Shown piece after piece: positions 44,122-53,088 of a DNA stretch of 64,000 nt (its first letter is position 1; each line of letters starts with the position of its first letter). Source of the DNA: an uncultured Cyclobacteriaceae bacterium (lineage in GTDB: Bacteria > Bacteroidota > Bacteroidia > Cytophagales > Cyclobacteriaceae); contig CAKZRQ010000006.1 in NCBI GenBank assembly GCA_937146645.1, positions 62,001 to 126,000 of the forward strand. The letters run 5' to 3'. A program made the position numbers and the translations under genes. The notes under the pieces were generated by a model. The model saw nothing but the letters and a program-made list of their open reading frames with translations, was not told where the DNA came from and ran no database searches.

Positions 44122-45592
44122 TCTCTTCTTTTGAATTTAAGATGAGCTCCATCCGCAAATGATGAAGATTTTCTTCTAAACCTACTGGATATAAGTGTGG
44201 GTTTACCAATCTTTTATGAGTCTTATCAAAGGATTCGAGTTGTTTGCCTGCTCTTTCCTTAACCTCCGTCAGGCTCGGAATTTTATACTTCTTTTTCCCC
44301 TTCTTGAAAATGGGCTTGAGCAATTCTTCCTCTTGATAAAAGGCGGGCATAATACGCTTCCTTCTGGTTTGATCACTCGGATCAATAATTACCAGACTTC
44401 CTTTTCCGTAGTCTTGCCCATCAAGATGAATCATGTCAGCTACAGCCTTATCCTTAGAATAAAACCTCTTTATGGTATGAAAACCCGGAATATTCATTTT
44501 AAGAGACTGTTGAGACAGCTTTATTTTGGGCTCCCATTCTCCTTCGGTATTCTTTAAGGCAGCAAGTTTGTAAACAGCACCCAAGGCAGGTTGATCATAA
44601 GCCGTCACGAGCTTCGTACCAACACCCCAGACATTAATGGAGGATTCCTGATTTTTCAGGGATGTAATAATGTGTTCATCCAGATCATTAGAAGCGACGA
44701 TTTTAGCATCTGGAAATCCTGCCTCATCCAAAAGCGATCTGACTTCATTTGAATAATAAGCTAGATCCCCCGAATCCAATCTCACACCCAGCATTTCTTT
44801 GCCATGCTTCCGGAGCTCGAGACCAACCTTAATCGCGTTTTTGGCTCCGTTGATGGTATCATAGGTATCGATGAGGAATATGGTTTTGTCTGGAAAAGCT
44901 TTGGCGTACGCCTCAAAAGCCTCCAGCTCACTGGGAAAAGCCATGATCCAGCTATGGGCATGCGTGCCTGAAACGGGAATTCCAAATAGCTTTCCTGCCA
45001 TGACATTACTCGTAGAAGAACAGCCACCGATATATGCAGCCCGGCTTGCAGCCAAAGCTCCATCGATTCCTTGAGCTCTGCGAAGGCCAAACTCCAGAAC
45101 TGGTTCGCCCTTTGCCGCGAGGTTAATCCGAGCAGCTTTGGTAGCAATCAAAGTCTGAAAATTGATGATATTCAAAAGCGGTGTTTCCAAGAGCTGACAT
45201 TGGATCAGCGGCCCCTTTACCCGAATCATAGGTTCATGAGGAAATACGACTGTACCCTCCTCCACTGCATCAATATCACAACTGAAATCCAAACTGGTCA
45301 GGTATTTCAAGAAGGCTTTCTCAAAAGTAGGCGAACCATCCTCGTTTTTGATTCCCGCTAAATAGTCCAGATCATTTTTTGAAAACTTGAAATTAGAACA
45401 AAAATCAACCACGTATTCGAGACCCGCGGCTAAAGTAAAACCGCCATTAAAAGGATGCTTTCTGAAAAATAAATTGAAAACAGCTTCCTCCTCTGCTTTA
45501 CCAGATTTCCAATAGGCATAAGCCATGGTAAGCTGGTAATAATCCATCAGCAAAGTGAGCGAGCCCTGATAAAGATCTTTAGTGATTTTCAT
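44108..45592 (-). CDS. pncB: nicotinate phosphoribosyltransferase
   Basis: 494 residues, about the length of the bacterial/eukaryotic-like PncB2 type. Forms nicotinate mononucleotide from nicotinate and PRPP. LMDYYQLTMAYAYWKSGK, FGLRRAQGIDGALAASRAAYIGG in sense, GTHAHSWIMAF (catalytic phospho-His region), VRLDSGDLAYYS and the phosphate-binding NVWGVGTKLVTAYD are present. First gene of the NAD-salvage operon. Confidence 0.97.
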   Translation of the reverse strand: MKITKDLYQGSLTLLMDYYQLTMAYAYWKSGKAEEEAVFNLFFRKHPFNGGFTLAAGLEYVVDFCSNFKFSKNDLDYLAGIKNEDGSPTFEKAFLKYLTSLDFSCDIDAVEEGTVVFPHEPMIRVKGPLIQCQLLETPLLNIINFQTLIATKAARINLAAKGEPVLEFGLRRAQGIDGALAASRAAYIGGCSSTSNVMAGKLFGIPVSGTHAHSWIMAFPSELEAFEAYAKAFPDKTIFLIDTYDTINGAKNAIKVGLELRKHGKEMLGVRLDSGDLAYYSNEVRSLLDEAGFPDAKIVASNDLDEHIITSLKNQESSINVWGVGTKLVTAYDQPALGAVYKLAALKNTEGEWEPKIKLSQQSLKMNIPGFHTIKRFYSKDKAVADMIHLDGQDYGKGSLVIIDPSDQTRRKRIMPAFYQEEELLKPIFKKGKKKYKIPSLTEVKERAGKQLESFDKTHKRLVNPHLYPVGLEENLHHLRMELILNSKEENGAD

Positions 45593-45650
45593 AATTGGGA
45601 CTAGGTTCCAATAAAGGTAAGGTGAAGTGGATTCAGTTTCAAATAGCCGC

Positions 45651-46478
45651 TTATTTCACTCTCAAATTCAATAATATCCCAAGTAGAACGAGCCCCATTC
45701 CGATATAGGAGCCTACGGTAAAAGTTTCATCGAAAAAGACGAAACCAAAAATTAAGGCGTATACCATGCCTAAATAGGTGAGGCTGGAAACCTTTGAAAC
45801 GTTAGCGTTTTGATAGGCTACTGTCATAAAGTACTGCGCACTCTGAGTACAAATGCCTATCCATAAGAGTAATACCCAATCCCAGCCTTCTGGGTTTACC
45901 CAATTGAATAAACTTATGACTGTCGCGATAGGAAGAGTGACTAAAGGGAAATAAAAAATGATGACCAGAGGATGTTCCGTATTCCTAAGTTTTCGAATCA
46001 CATTATAAGCCAGACCTGAAAAAAGAGCAGAGGTAACACCAACCCCAGCCCAGAACAAATCCACTCTGGTATCAAAGCCCTGAACCACGATAACTCCAAC
46101 GAAAGCCATCCCGAAGAAAAGAAACTGGATAGGTTTCACCTTTTCCTTAACCAGGAAAATTCCTAGAATAGTCGTGAAAATCGGTGACAAATATTGGATG
46201 GTTACGGCACTCGCCAAAGGGATATTTTGAAGCGTATAGAAAAATGTAATCAACCCGATCGAACCAACCGTTCCTCGTAAAACAAGAAGCTTTTTATTGT
46301 TACCAAATACTGGAATTTTCTGGCTCCTCAGGTAGGCGATGCTAAAGATGAAGCTGAAAATGGATCGAAAAAATATGATCTCTATTGCAGGAATATGAGG
46401 CAGGAATTTAACCGAGACATTCATCAAGGCGAAAAATATCCCAGCCAATATCATCGACTGAACACTTGAGAGCTTCAA
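45651..46478 (-). CDS. EamA/DMT-family transporter
   Basis: 275 residues, ten TM helices in two EamA repeats (FALMNVSVKFLPHIPAIEIIFFRS; later PLVTLPIATVISL, GMGLVLLGILLNLRV). The longest frame starts with TTG at 46478; an ATG at 46454 (MILAGIFFALM) is eight codons further in and equally possible. Drug/metabolite superfamily exporters of this size move amino acids, purines or unknown solutes; the substrate is not readable. Downstream gene on the same strand is pncB after 58 bases. Confidence 0.88.
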   Translation of the reverse strand: MKLSSVQSMILAGIFFALMNVSVKFLPHIPAIEIIFFRSIFSFIFSIAYLRSQKIPVFGNNKKLLVLRGTVGSIGLITFFYTLQNIPLASAVTIQYLSPIFTTILGIFLVKEKVKPIQFLFFGMAFVGVIVVQGFDTRVDLFWAGVGVTSALFSGLAYNVIRKLRNTEHPLVIIFYFPLVTLPIATVISLFNWVNPEGWDWVLLLWIGICTQSAQYFMTVAYQNANVSKVSSLTYLGMVYALIFGFVFFDETFTVGSYIGMGLVLLGILLNLRVK

Positions 46479-46595
46479 AGATTTCTGAATTTGTGTTGTA
46501 AAGCCAAATTCCAGAAATAAAGTTTAAAATTCAGAGTAAGAATTGCAGATTTGAAACTTTTGTAATCAGGTTCTGTTAGTCAAAATAAAAATTCT

Positions 46596-47045
46596 ATGGC
46601 GCTATCTGTAGGAGCCAAAGCTCCGGATTTCAAACTCCCATCCACCTCAGGTAAAAATCTTTCTAAGTCTGAAGACCTTCAGGGAAAACCATTCATTCTT
46701 TATTTCTATCCAAAGGACTTTACCCCTGGCTGTACAGCCGAAGCATGCGAATTCCGGGACCAGTTTGAAGCGTTCAGAGATTTAGATATTCCAGTCCTAG
46801 GAGTAAGCAGAGATAGCATTGATTCCCACTTGAAATTCAAGAAGCAGCATAGATTACCTTTTGAGCTTCTTTCGGACAAGGATGGAAAAGTCTGCAAAGC
46901 ATACGATGCACTAATTCCACTCATTCGGATGCCGAAACGAGTGACTTATCTAATTAATGATGAGCACAAGGTTGCCGCCGTCTTTTCAGAGATGTTTGAG
47001 TCCAAAGGCCACATCGAAAGCATGCTTGCTTCTCTTCAGAGCTAA
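46596..47045 (+). CDS. bcp: thioredoxin-dependent peroxiredoxin (Bcp/PrxQ)
   Basis: 149 residues. Reduces peroxides with a peroxidatic Cys in PKDFTPGCTAEACEFRD and a resolving Cys five residues later, the PrxQ arrangement. VLGVSRDSIDSHLKFKKQH and LPFELLSDKDGKVCKAYDA follow. Cytosolic. Its stop is directly adjacent to that of the convergent ABC ATPase gene, leaving no room for a separate terminator. Confidence 0.95.
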   Translation: MALSVGAKAPDFKLPSTSGKNLSKSEDLQGKPFILYFYPKDFTPGCTAEACEFRDQFEAFRDLDIPVLGVSRDSIDSHLKFKKQHRLPFELLSDKDGKVCKAYDALIPLIRMPKRVTYLINDEHKVAAVFSEMFESKGHIESMLASLQS

Positions 47046-47696
47046 TCAGACTATCAGACCATCCTTCATGGTAACCTTTCTATCTGAAAGATCAGCCAGG
47101 GAATCATTATGAGTCACAATCACGAAAGTTTGATTGAGTTCATCTCTGAGCTTAAAAAATAGCTGGTGCAAAGCTTCAGCATTTGAGGTGTCAAGATTAC
47201 CACTAGGCTCGTCGGCTAGTACCACTTTAGGAGAATTAATCAAAGCCCTGGCCACTGCTACACGTTGCTGCTCCCCTCCTGACATTTCAGAAGGCTTAGC
47301 ATCTAATCGATGCGTAATACTCAAAATGTGCGCAAGCTCCTTAACTCTCTTATTGAGCTCTTCTTCATTTCTCCTCTGAATCAATCCTGGAATCTGGATA
47401 TTTTCGAAGGCAGTAAACTCGGGAAGCAGATTATGAAACTGAAAAATGAACCCCAATTCAGAATTTCTGAAATCAGCCAATGTATCCTTTTTCAGATTAC
47501 CTAGTTCTAAGCCATCCATCTGAACACTGCCTTGATCAGCTTTATCGAGGGTACCTAGAATGTGTAAAAGAGTACTTTTTCCTGCACCTGAAGAACCGAC
47601 TATGGAAACTACTTCCTTTTCTCTGATCTCCAGATTCACACCCTTCAAAACGTGAAGATTTCCGTAAGATTTATGGATGTTTTTGGCAATCAGCAT
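47046..47696 (-). CDS. ABC transporter ATP-binding protein (LolD/MacB-type)
   Basis: 216 residues: Walker A GSSGAGKST, Q-loop FQFHNLLPEF, signature MSGGEQQR, Walker B VVLADEPSGNLD, and the H-loop VTHN. The sequence KVLKGVNLEIREKEVVSIVG in sense and GTLDKADQG place it among LolD/FtsE/MacB-type ATPases for lipoprotein release or peptide/macrolide export. No permease gene is adjacent, so the partner is elsewhere. Confidence 0.9.
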   Translation of the reverse strand: MLIAKNIHKSYGNLHVLKGVNLEIREKEVVSIVGSSGAGKSTLLHILGTLDKADQGSVQMDGLELGNLKKDTLADFRNSELGFIFQFHNLLPEFTAFENIQIPGLIQRRNEEELNKRVKELAHILSITHRLDAKPSEMSGGEQQRVAVARALINSPKVVLADEPSGNLDTSNAEALHQLFFKLRDELNQTFVIVTHNDSLADLSDRKVTMKDGLIV

Positions 47697-47836
47697 ACTG
47701 CGTTTTTTAATGACGGACTAAAATTAGAATAATTGATTTAAAACGAATCAAATGCTCTTTTTTTTAGCAAAAAAGAAGAAATGCCGGTTTGATAAATGAG
47801 GCATTGGACTTAACTTCGGGCAAAAATTTTGACAGG

Positions 47837-49051
47837 ATGAATATTCACGAATATCAGGCAAAAGAAGTACTAAAAGGCTACGGCGTAAAAATCCAGGAAG
47901 GCATTGTTGCCGACACCCCTGAAGCCGCTCATGAAGCTGCTGTAAAGTTAAATGCTGAGACCGGTACTTCTTGGTATGTGATTAAAGCTCAAATCCACGC
48001 TGGTGGTAGAGGAAAGGGTAAAATAAACGAGACTGGCTCCAATGGAGTGGTTTTGGCGAAAAGCCTCGAAGATGTTTCTCCAAAGGCTAAAGATATTCTA
48101 GGAGGCACCTTGGTAACGCACCAGACTGGTGCAGAAGGAAAGGTTGTGAATAAGGTTCTCATCGCTGAGGACGTATACTATCCAGGTGATTCTGAGCCTA
48201 AGGAATATTACCTATCTATCCTTTTGGATAGGGCTTCCGGTAGCAATGTAATAATGGCCTCTACTGAAGGTGGAATGGACATTGAAGAAGTGGCCGAGAA
48301 GACTCCTGAAAAAATCATCAAGGAATGGATTGATCCTAAAGCTGGACTGCAAGGATTCCAGGTAAGAAAAGTGGCTTTTAAGCTTGGCCTGACCGGCAAA
48401 GCTTTTAAAGAAATGACCAAGTTTATTGCTGCTCTTTACAAAGCTTACGAAGCAACTGACTCTTCACAGTTTGAAATCAATCCAGTGTTGAAAACTTCGG
48501 ATGACAAGATTTTAGCAGTAGATGCGAAAGTGAATCTCGATGACAATGCCATGTATCGTCATCCTGATCTTGCGGAATTGAGAGATTTAGCTGAAGAAGA
48601 TCCATTGGAGGTAGAAGCTGGAGAGTCTGGACTAAACTATGTAAAGCTTGATGGAAACGTTGGCTGCATGGTAAATGGCGCTGGCCTAGCTATGGCTACC
48701 ATGGACATGATCAAGCTATCTGGTGGTGAGCCCGCAAACTTCCTCGATGTGGGAGGAGGAGCCAATGCAACTACCGTTGAGGCAGGATTCAGAATTATCC
48801 TTCAGGACCCTAACGTAAAGGCAATCCTAATCAACGTGTTCGGAGGAATCGTAAGATGCGATAGAATTGCAAACGGAGTAGTGGAAGCCTACAAGTCCAT
48901 TGGTGATATTTCCGTTCCAATAATCGTAAGACTTCAAGGTACCAATGCTGAAGAAGGTGCTAAGATTATTGACGAATCTGGCCTTAAAGTTCAATCGGCA
49001 ATTACACTAAAAGAAGCAGCTGAGAAGGTACAAGCAGTACTGAACGGCTAA
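47837..49051 (+). CDS. sucC: succinate-CoA ligase (ADP-forming) beta subunit
   Basis: The ATG at 47837 gives 404 residues starting MNIHEYQAKEVLKGYGV, the canonical N-terminus; an upstream in-frame start is rejected. ATP-grasp domain (IKAQIHAGGRGKGK, FEINPVLKTSDDKILAVDAKV in sense) and the C-terminal CoA-ligase part (NGAGLAMATMDMIKLSGGEPANFLD, NVFGGIVRCDRIANG). TCA-cycle succinyl-CoA to succinate with ADP phosphorylation. sucD is not adjacent, common in Bacteroidota. A tRNA-Arg follows seven bases after the stop. Confidence 0.97.
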   Translation: MNIHEYQAKEVLKGYGVKIQEGIVADTPEAAHEAAVKLNAETGTSWYVIKAQIHAGGRGKGKINETGSNGVVLAKSLEDVSPKAKDILGGTLVTHQTGAEGKVVNKVLIAEDVYYPGDSEPKEYYLSILLDRASGSNVIMASTEGGMDIEEVAEKTPEKIIKEWIDPKAGLQGFQVRKVAFKLGLTGKAFKEMTKFIAALYKAYEATDSSQFEINPVLKTSDDKILAVDAKVNLDDNAMYRHPDLAELRDLAEEDPLEVEAGESGLNYVKLDGNVGCMVNGAGLAMATMDMIKLSGGEPANFLDVGGGANATTVEAGFRIILQDPNVKAILINVFGGIVRCDRIANGVVEAYKSIGDISVPIIVRLQGTNAEEGAKIIDESGLKVQSAITLKEAAEKVQAVLNG

Positions 49052-49058
49052 TTCATAA

Positions 49059-49132
49059 GCACGCGTAGTTCAACTGGATAGAATATCGGATTTCGGCTCC
49101 GAGGGTTGAGGGTTCGAATCCTTCCGAGTGCA
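49059..49132 (+). tRNA. tRNA-Arg (anticodon TCG)
   Basis: A 74-base cloverleaf: acceptor GCACGCG / CGAGTGC, D-arm GTTC...GAAT, anticodon stem TCGGA / TCCGA with loop TTTCGGC (anticodon TCG at 34-36), T-arm GAGGG-TTCGAAT-CCTTC, discriminator A. CCA is not encoded. The acceptor has a G5-A68 mismatch, and the D-arm begins with a G-T pair. It reads CGA and, with wobble, other CGN codons. Directly followed by a terminator. Confidence 0.95.
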
Positions 49133-49133
49133 C

Positions 49134-49165
49134 AAAGCTCAGACTTAGGTCTGAGCTTTTTTTTT
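49134..49165 (+). terminator. terminator after tRNA-Arg
   Basis: AAAGCTCAGAC / GTCTGAGCTTT with loop TTAG and nine consecutive Ts overlapping the stem end. It probably ends the sucC-tRNA transcript. Confidence 0.92.
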
Positions 49166-49312
49166 GCCTTTAAATCCTATTTTTTATCTCCACAAATTAA
49201 AATCTAGAGCCCATTTTTTCAAATCTAGAAAAACCTCTTTTTTTAGAAAAAGGGAAAAACTTTTTGAAAATTTTTATTTAACTTACTTTTTCAAAATAAT
49301 TCAATTCAGCTT

Positions 49313-51631
49313 TTGAAATTGTCGGCAAAATATTCGTTTTACACGCTATTCCTTGCAGGTTTATTCGGATGGGGATGTACAGGCACCTCATCCAATTCTC
49401 CTGAGTTACAAGCTGTAGATCAAATCAGCTATAACTTTCATATTCGTCCCATCCTTTCAGACAAATGCTTTGCCTGTCATGGTCCCGACGCCAATAAGCG
49501 GGAAGCTGGATTAAGACTGGATACCGAAACAGGAGCCTTCGAAGCCCTGAAAGAAAGCCCAGGTAAATTCGCTTTGGTAGCTGGAGATCCAAATGCATCA
49601 GAAGTCTATCATAGAATTATATCGGAAGACCCATCCGAACAAATGCCTCCTCCCGAGTCCAACTTGAAGCTTTTGGATTCTGAGATCGAACTAATCAAAA
49701 AATGGATTGAGCAAGGAGCTGCTTACGAACCTCATTGGGCTTTTGTCAGGCCAGAAAAAAAACAAATCCCTGAAGCTCCTGACTGGGCTAGAAATGAAAT
49801 TGATCATTTCACCTGGAAGAAGATGAAGGAAAAAGGGCTAGAGCCCAATCCAGAAGCCGAAGATTATGAATTGATCAAGCGAGCGAGTTTAGATCTGACT
49901 GGCCTTCCTCCTAGTCCAGAAATTTTGGAACGATACCAGGGTTTTGAAGGAGAAAATACCTACGAAGACTTATTGAATAATCTTCTTTCAGAGCAAAGCT
50001 TCGGAGAAAAGTTAGCGATCCTTTGGCTGGATATTTCAAGATACTCGGACAGCTACGGCTATCAAGATGACAATATCCGAACCCAATGGCCCTATCGGGA
50101 TTGGCTCATTCATGCCTTCAACAATAACTTACCTTACGATCAATTCATCACTTGGCAACTGGCTGGGGATCTACTTCCCAATCCGACCAAGGAAACAATT
50201 TTGGCGACAGCTTTCAACAGAAATCACAAGTATACCGAAGAGGGAGGCGTGATAGATGAAGAATACCGCATCGAATATGTTTTGGACAAAACCAACACCT
50301 TCAGCACAGGGGTACTCGGCATTACCATGGAATGTGCACAATGTCACGACCACAAGTACGATCCATTTTCTCAGAAAGAATATTTTGAACTTTTCGCCTT
50401 CTTCAATAATAGCCGGGAAAAAGGTTTCGAAGGGGATGTCAGCGTCTCCAAACCTGCCAAAACGCCTATTCTATGGGTAGAGCAAGAGGACTTGGGAGGC
50501 ATCTTGGATTTCATTAACCATCCCGATACAAGTAGATTAAGTATTTCCGTGATGGGTGAATTAGATGAAGAAGAGGCTCGGACCACCTATATTCTGGACC
50601 GAGGAGTATATGATGCACCGACCGATCCTGTAAATCCATCAACGCCAGCATCTATTCTGGAGTTTTCGGATGAGCTACCCAAAAACCGACTGGGACTGGC
50701 TCAATGGGCAACCAATAAAGATAACCCTCTGACTGCCAGAGTATTTGTAAATTTGATTTGGCAAGAAATCTTCGGATCAGGCATCGTCAAATCGGCAGGG
50801 GACTTTGGAATGCAAGGGGACCTTCCCTCCCATCCCGAACTGCTTGATTGGCTTGCTGTGGATTTTATGGAAAACGGTTGGGACATCAAAAGGCTTCTAA
50901 AACAAATCCTTTCTTCGGCCACCTATCGACAATCTGCTCAAATCACAGACAGACATCTCAAAACCGATCCGGAAAACGTGTATTTGGCTCGAGCTCCGAG
51001 ATTGAGATTACCGGCTGAAAATATCCAGGACTTGGTATTGGCAAGTAGTGGTCTTCTGGTGCAAAAAGTTGGAGGGCCTAGCGTAAAGCCTTATCAGCCC
51101 GATGGTATTTGGGAAGCAGCCACCTCAGGCCGGGGAGAATTGGCGAAATATGAGCAGGATACTGGAGAAAGCCTTTACCGAAGAGGAATATACAATTTCA
51201 TTAAACTGACTGTTCCACCTCCAAAAGCAATCATCTTTGACGCTAGTAATCGAGATCGATGCGAAGTAGGCAGAGGAAGAACCAATACCCCCCTTCAGGC
51301 TCTCGTCATGCTCAATGACCCCATGGTTTTGGAAGCAGCTCGAGTCTTGGCCAGTGAGCTAACCAATAAACATTCAGATTCTGAAGCAGCCGTTGAAGAA
51401 GCTTTCAAACGCATACTCTGTAGACCGATGAAAGACTCAGAAGCTTCCTTGATTTCTGACTATTTTAAAGATCAGTTGGAGCGATTTGGATCAGAACCGG
51501 AGACTATCAAGCCAACGCTCGCTGTGGGAGAATATCCACTCCAGGAAGAGGATATAAATCCCAGAACTGCCGCACTGATGCAGGTGATTGTCAGTCTGTA
51601 TAATTTAGAAGAAACAATAACCAAGATATAG
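49313..51631 (+). CDS. PSCyt1-DUF1549-DUF1553 c-type cytochrome protein
   Basis: 772 residues from a TTG start (no ATG gives the signal peptide; FYTLFLAGLFGWGC suggests lipidated C22). Residues ~40-140 are a planctomycete-type cytochrome c domain (haem site CFACH at 52-56; EQMPPPESNLKLLDSE). Then DUF1549 (RASLDLTGLPPSPEIL, WLDISRYSDSYGYQDDN) with a second CAQCHDHKYDP near 345, and DUF1553 (FVNLIWQEIFGSGIVKSAGD, RLRLPAENIQD, GRTNTPLQALVMLNDP). These proteins are common in Planctomycetes and some Bacteroidota; their reaction is unknown. First gene of a four-gene unit with DUF1501, a haem-LRR membrane protein and a SIS protein. Confidence 0.9.
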   Translation: MKLSAKYSFYTLFLAGLFGWGCTGTSSNSPELQAVDQISYNFHIRPILSDKCFACHGPDANKREAGLRLDTETGAFEALKESPGKFALVAGDPNASEVYHRIISEDPSEQMPPPESNLKLLDSEIELIKKWIEQGAAYEPHWAFVRPEKKQIPEAPDWARNEIDHFTWKKMKEKGLEPNPEAEDYELIKRASLDLTGLPPSPEILERYQGFEGENTYEDLLNNLLSEQSFGEKLAILWLDISRYSDSYGYQDDNIRTQWPYRDWLIHAFNNNLPYDQFITWQLAGDLLPNPTKETILATAFNRNHKYTEEGGVIDEEYRIEYVLDKTNTFSTGVLGITMECAQCHDHKYDPFSQKEYFELFAFFNNSREKGFEGDVSVSKPAKTPILWVEQEDLGGILDFINHPDTSRLSISVMGELDEEEARTTYILDRGVYDAPTDPVNPSTPASILEFSDELPKNRLGLAQWATNKDNPLTARVFVNLIWQEIFGSGIVKSAGDFGMQGDLPSHPELLDWLAVDFMENGWDIKRLLKQILSSATYRQSAQITDRHLKTDPENVYLARAPRLRLPAENIQDLVLASSGLLVQKVGGPSVKPYQPDGIWEAATSGRGELAKYEQDTGESLYRRGIYNFIKLTVPPPKAIIFDASNRDRCEVGRGRTNTPLQALVMLNDPMVLEAARVLASELTNKHSDSEAAVEEAFKRILCRPMKDSEASLISDYFKDQLERFGSEPETIKPTLAVGEYPLQEEDINPRTAALMQVIVSLYNLEETITKI

Positions 51632-51633
51632 CG

Positions 51634-53088
51634 ATGGAGAAGGAATTTTTGGAGCATGGATTAAGTTTGAATCGAAGGAAATTCCTTTCCAGATTAAGTC
51701 TAGGCTTAGGGAGTGCCGCCTTAGGTTCTCTATTGATTCCAGACCTTTTTTCAGGCAAATCGGAAGCAGAAGATGCTATCATGGCCGCTTTGCCACACTT
51801 TGCTCCGAAAGCCAAGCGAGTTATTTACCTTTTTCAAAATGGGGCTCCCTCTCAGCTTGAATCCTTTGATTACAAACCACTTTTGCAGAAAAATTACGGG
51901 ATGGATCTACCTGAGTCTATCCGGATGGGTCAGCGATTGACGGGTATGACAGCCGGACAGGATAAGTTTCCTTTGGTTGGTTCCTATTATGACTTCAATC
52001 AATATGGAGAAAGCAGGGCGTGGATTTCCTCCATTTTCCCCTACACCGCCAAAGTAGTAGATGACATCTGTATCATCAAATCCATGCATACGGAGGCCAT
52101 CAACCATGATCCTGCTTTGACCTTCTTTCAAACAGGAGCTCAGGTAGGAAACCGACCCAGCATGGGTTCTTGGCTTAGCTATGGGCTTGGAAGTGAAAAC
52201 AACAACCTACCGGCCTTTTGCGTGCTTCTAAGCCGTGGCAGAGGAAATGGTCAGGGTGTTTACAGTAAGCTTTGGAGCAATGGTTTTCTAGATGCCACTC
52301 ATCAAGGTGTACAGTTCTCAAATTCAGAGGATCCAGTGCTTTATCTCCGGGACCCTCATTCTATGAGTAGAAATGAACGGAGAAAAATGCTGGATCACAT
52401 TGCCGCCATGAATGATCTGAGCTTCAAGGAATTCAACGATCCAGCTATCACTGCAAAAGTCCAGCAATACGAGATGGCTTTTCGAATGCAGACTGCTGTA
52501 CCGGAAATCACCGATGTCTCCAAAGAGCCTGATTCAATCGTCAAGCTATACGGACCAGATTGTCTCGTACCGGGCACCTATGCTGCCAACTGTCTTCTCG
52601 CCCGAAAATTATCCGAAAGTGGTGTTCGCTTTGTTCAATTGTATCACCAAGGCTGGGATCAGCATGATAATCTCCCCAGTCAAATGGCTATGCAGGCGAA
52701 GGATGTAGATCAAGCTTCTGCTGCACTGATTACAGACTTGAAACAGCGTGGACTTTTGGATGAGACCCTAGTCATCTGGGGAGGGGAATTCGGTAGGACT
52801 AATTATTGCCAGGGAAAAATAACCTTGGAAAACTACGGTAGAGATCATCATCCTCGAGCATTCTCAATTTGGATGGCTGGAGGCGGTGTGAAGTCTGGGA
52901 TGGTCTATGGAGAAACTGATGAATTTGGCTACAACATTACCGAAAACCCGGTTCATGTCCATGATTTCCAAGCCACAATTCTTAATTTGATGGGAATAGA
53001 TCACGAAAGGCTCACTTATAAACATCTTGGAAGAAGGTACAGGCTGACAGATGTTTCAGGTCATGTAGTCAAAGATATTTTAGTCTAA
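51634..53088 (+). CDS. DUF1501 protein (sulfatase-like fold), Tat substrate
   Basis: 484 residues. A twin-arginine signal (LNRRKFLSRLSLGLG, R14-R15) indicates export of a folded, perhaps metal-containing protein. LFQNGAPSQLESFDYKP, MHTEAINHDPALTFFQTG, GVRFVQLYHQGWDQHDNLPSQM in sense and VIWGGEFGRTNY...GRDHHPRAFSIWMAGGGVK in sense are DUF1501 hallmarks; the His/Asp-rich C-terminal motif recalls alkaline-phosphatase-superfamily metal sites. It starts two bases after its PSCyt1 partner, the standard pairing. Confidence 0.92.
   Translation: MEKEFLEHGLSLNRRKFLSRLSLGLGSAALGSLLIPDLFSGKSEAEDAIMAALPHFAPKAKRVIYLFQNGAPSQLESFDYKPLLQKNYGMDLPESIRMGQRLTGMTAGQDKFPLVGSYYDFNQYGESRAWISSIFPYTAKVVDDICIIKSMHTEAINHDPALTFFQTGAQVGNRPSMGSWLSYGLGSENNNLPAFCVLLSRGRGNGQGVYSKLWSNGFLDATHQGVQFSNSEDPVLYLRDPHSMSRNERRKMLDHIAAMNDLSFKEFNDPAITAKVQQYEMAFRMQTAVPEITDVSKEPDSIVKLYGPDCLVPGTYAANCLLARKLSESGVRFVQLYHQGWDQHDNLPSQMAMQAKDVDQASAALITDLKQRGLLDETLVIWGGEFGRTNYCQGKITLENYGRDHHPRAFSIWMAGGGVKSGMVYGETDEFGYNITENPVHVHDFQATILNLMGIDHERLTYKHLGRRYRLTDVSGHVVKDILV

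Noticed and set aside
49166..49312. Small gene between the tRNA terminator and PSCyt1
   Set aside because: AT-rich with no frame of coding character; two TCTAGA strings are probably chance.
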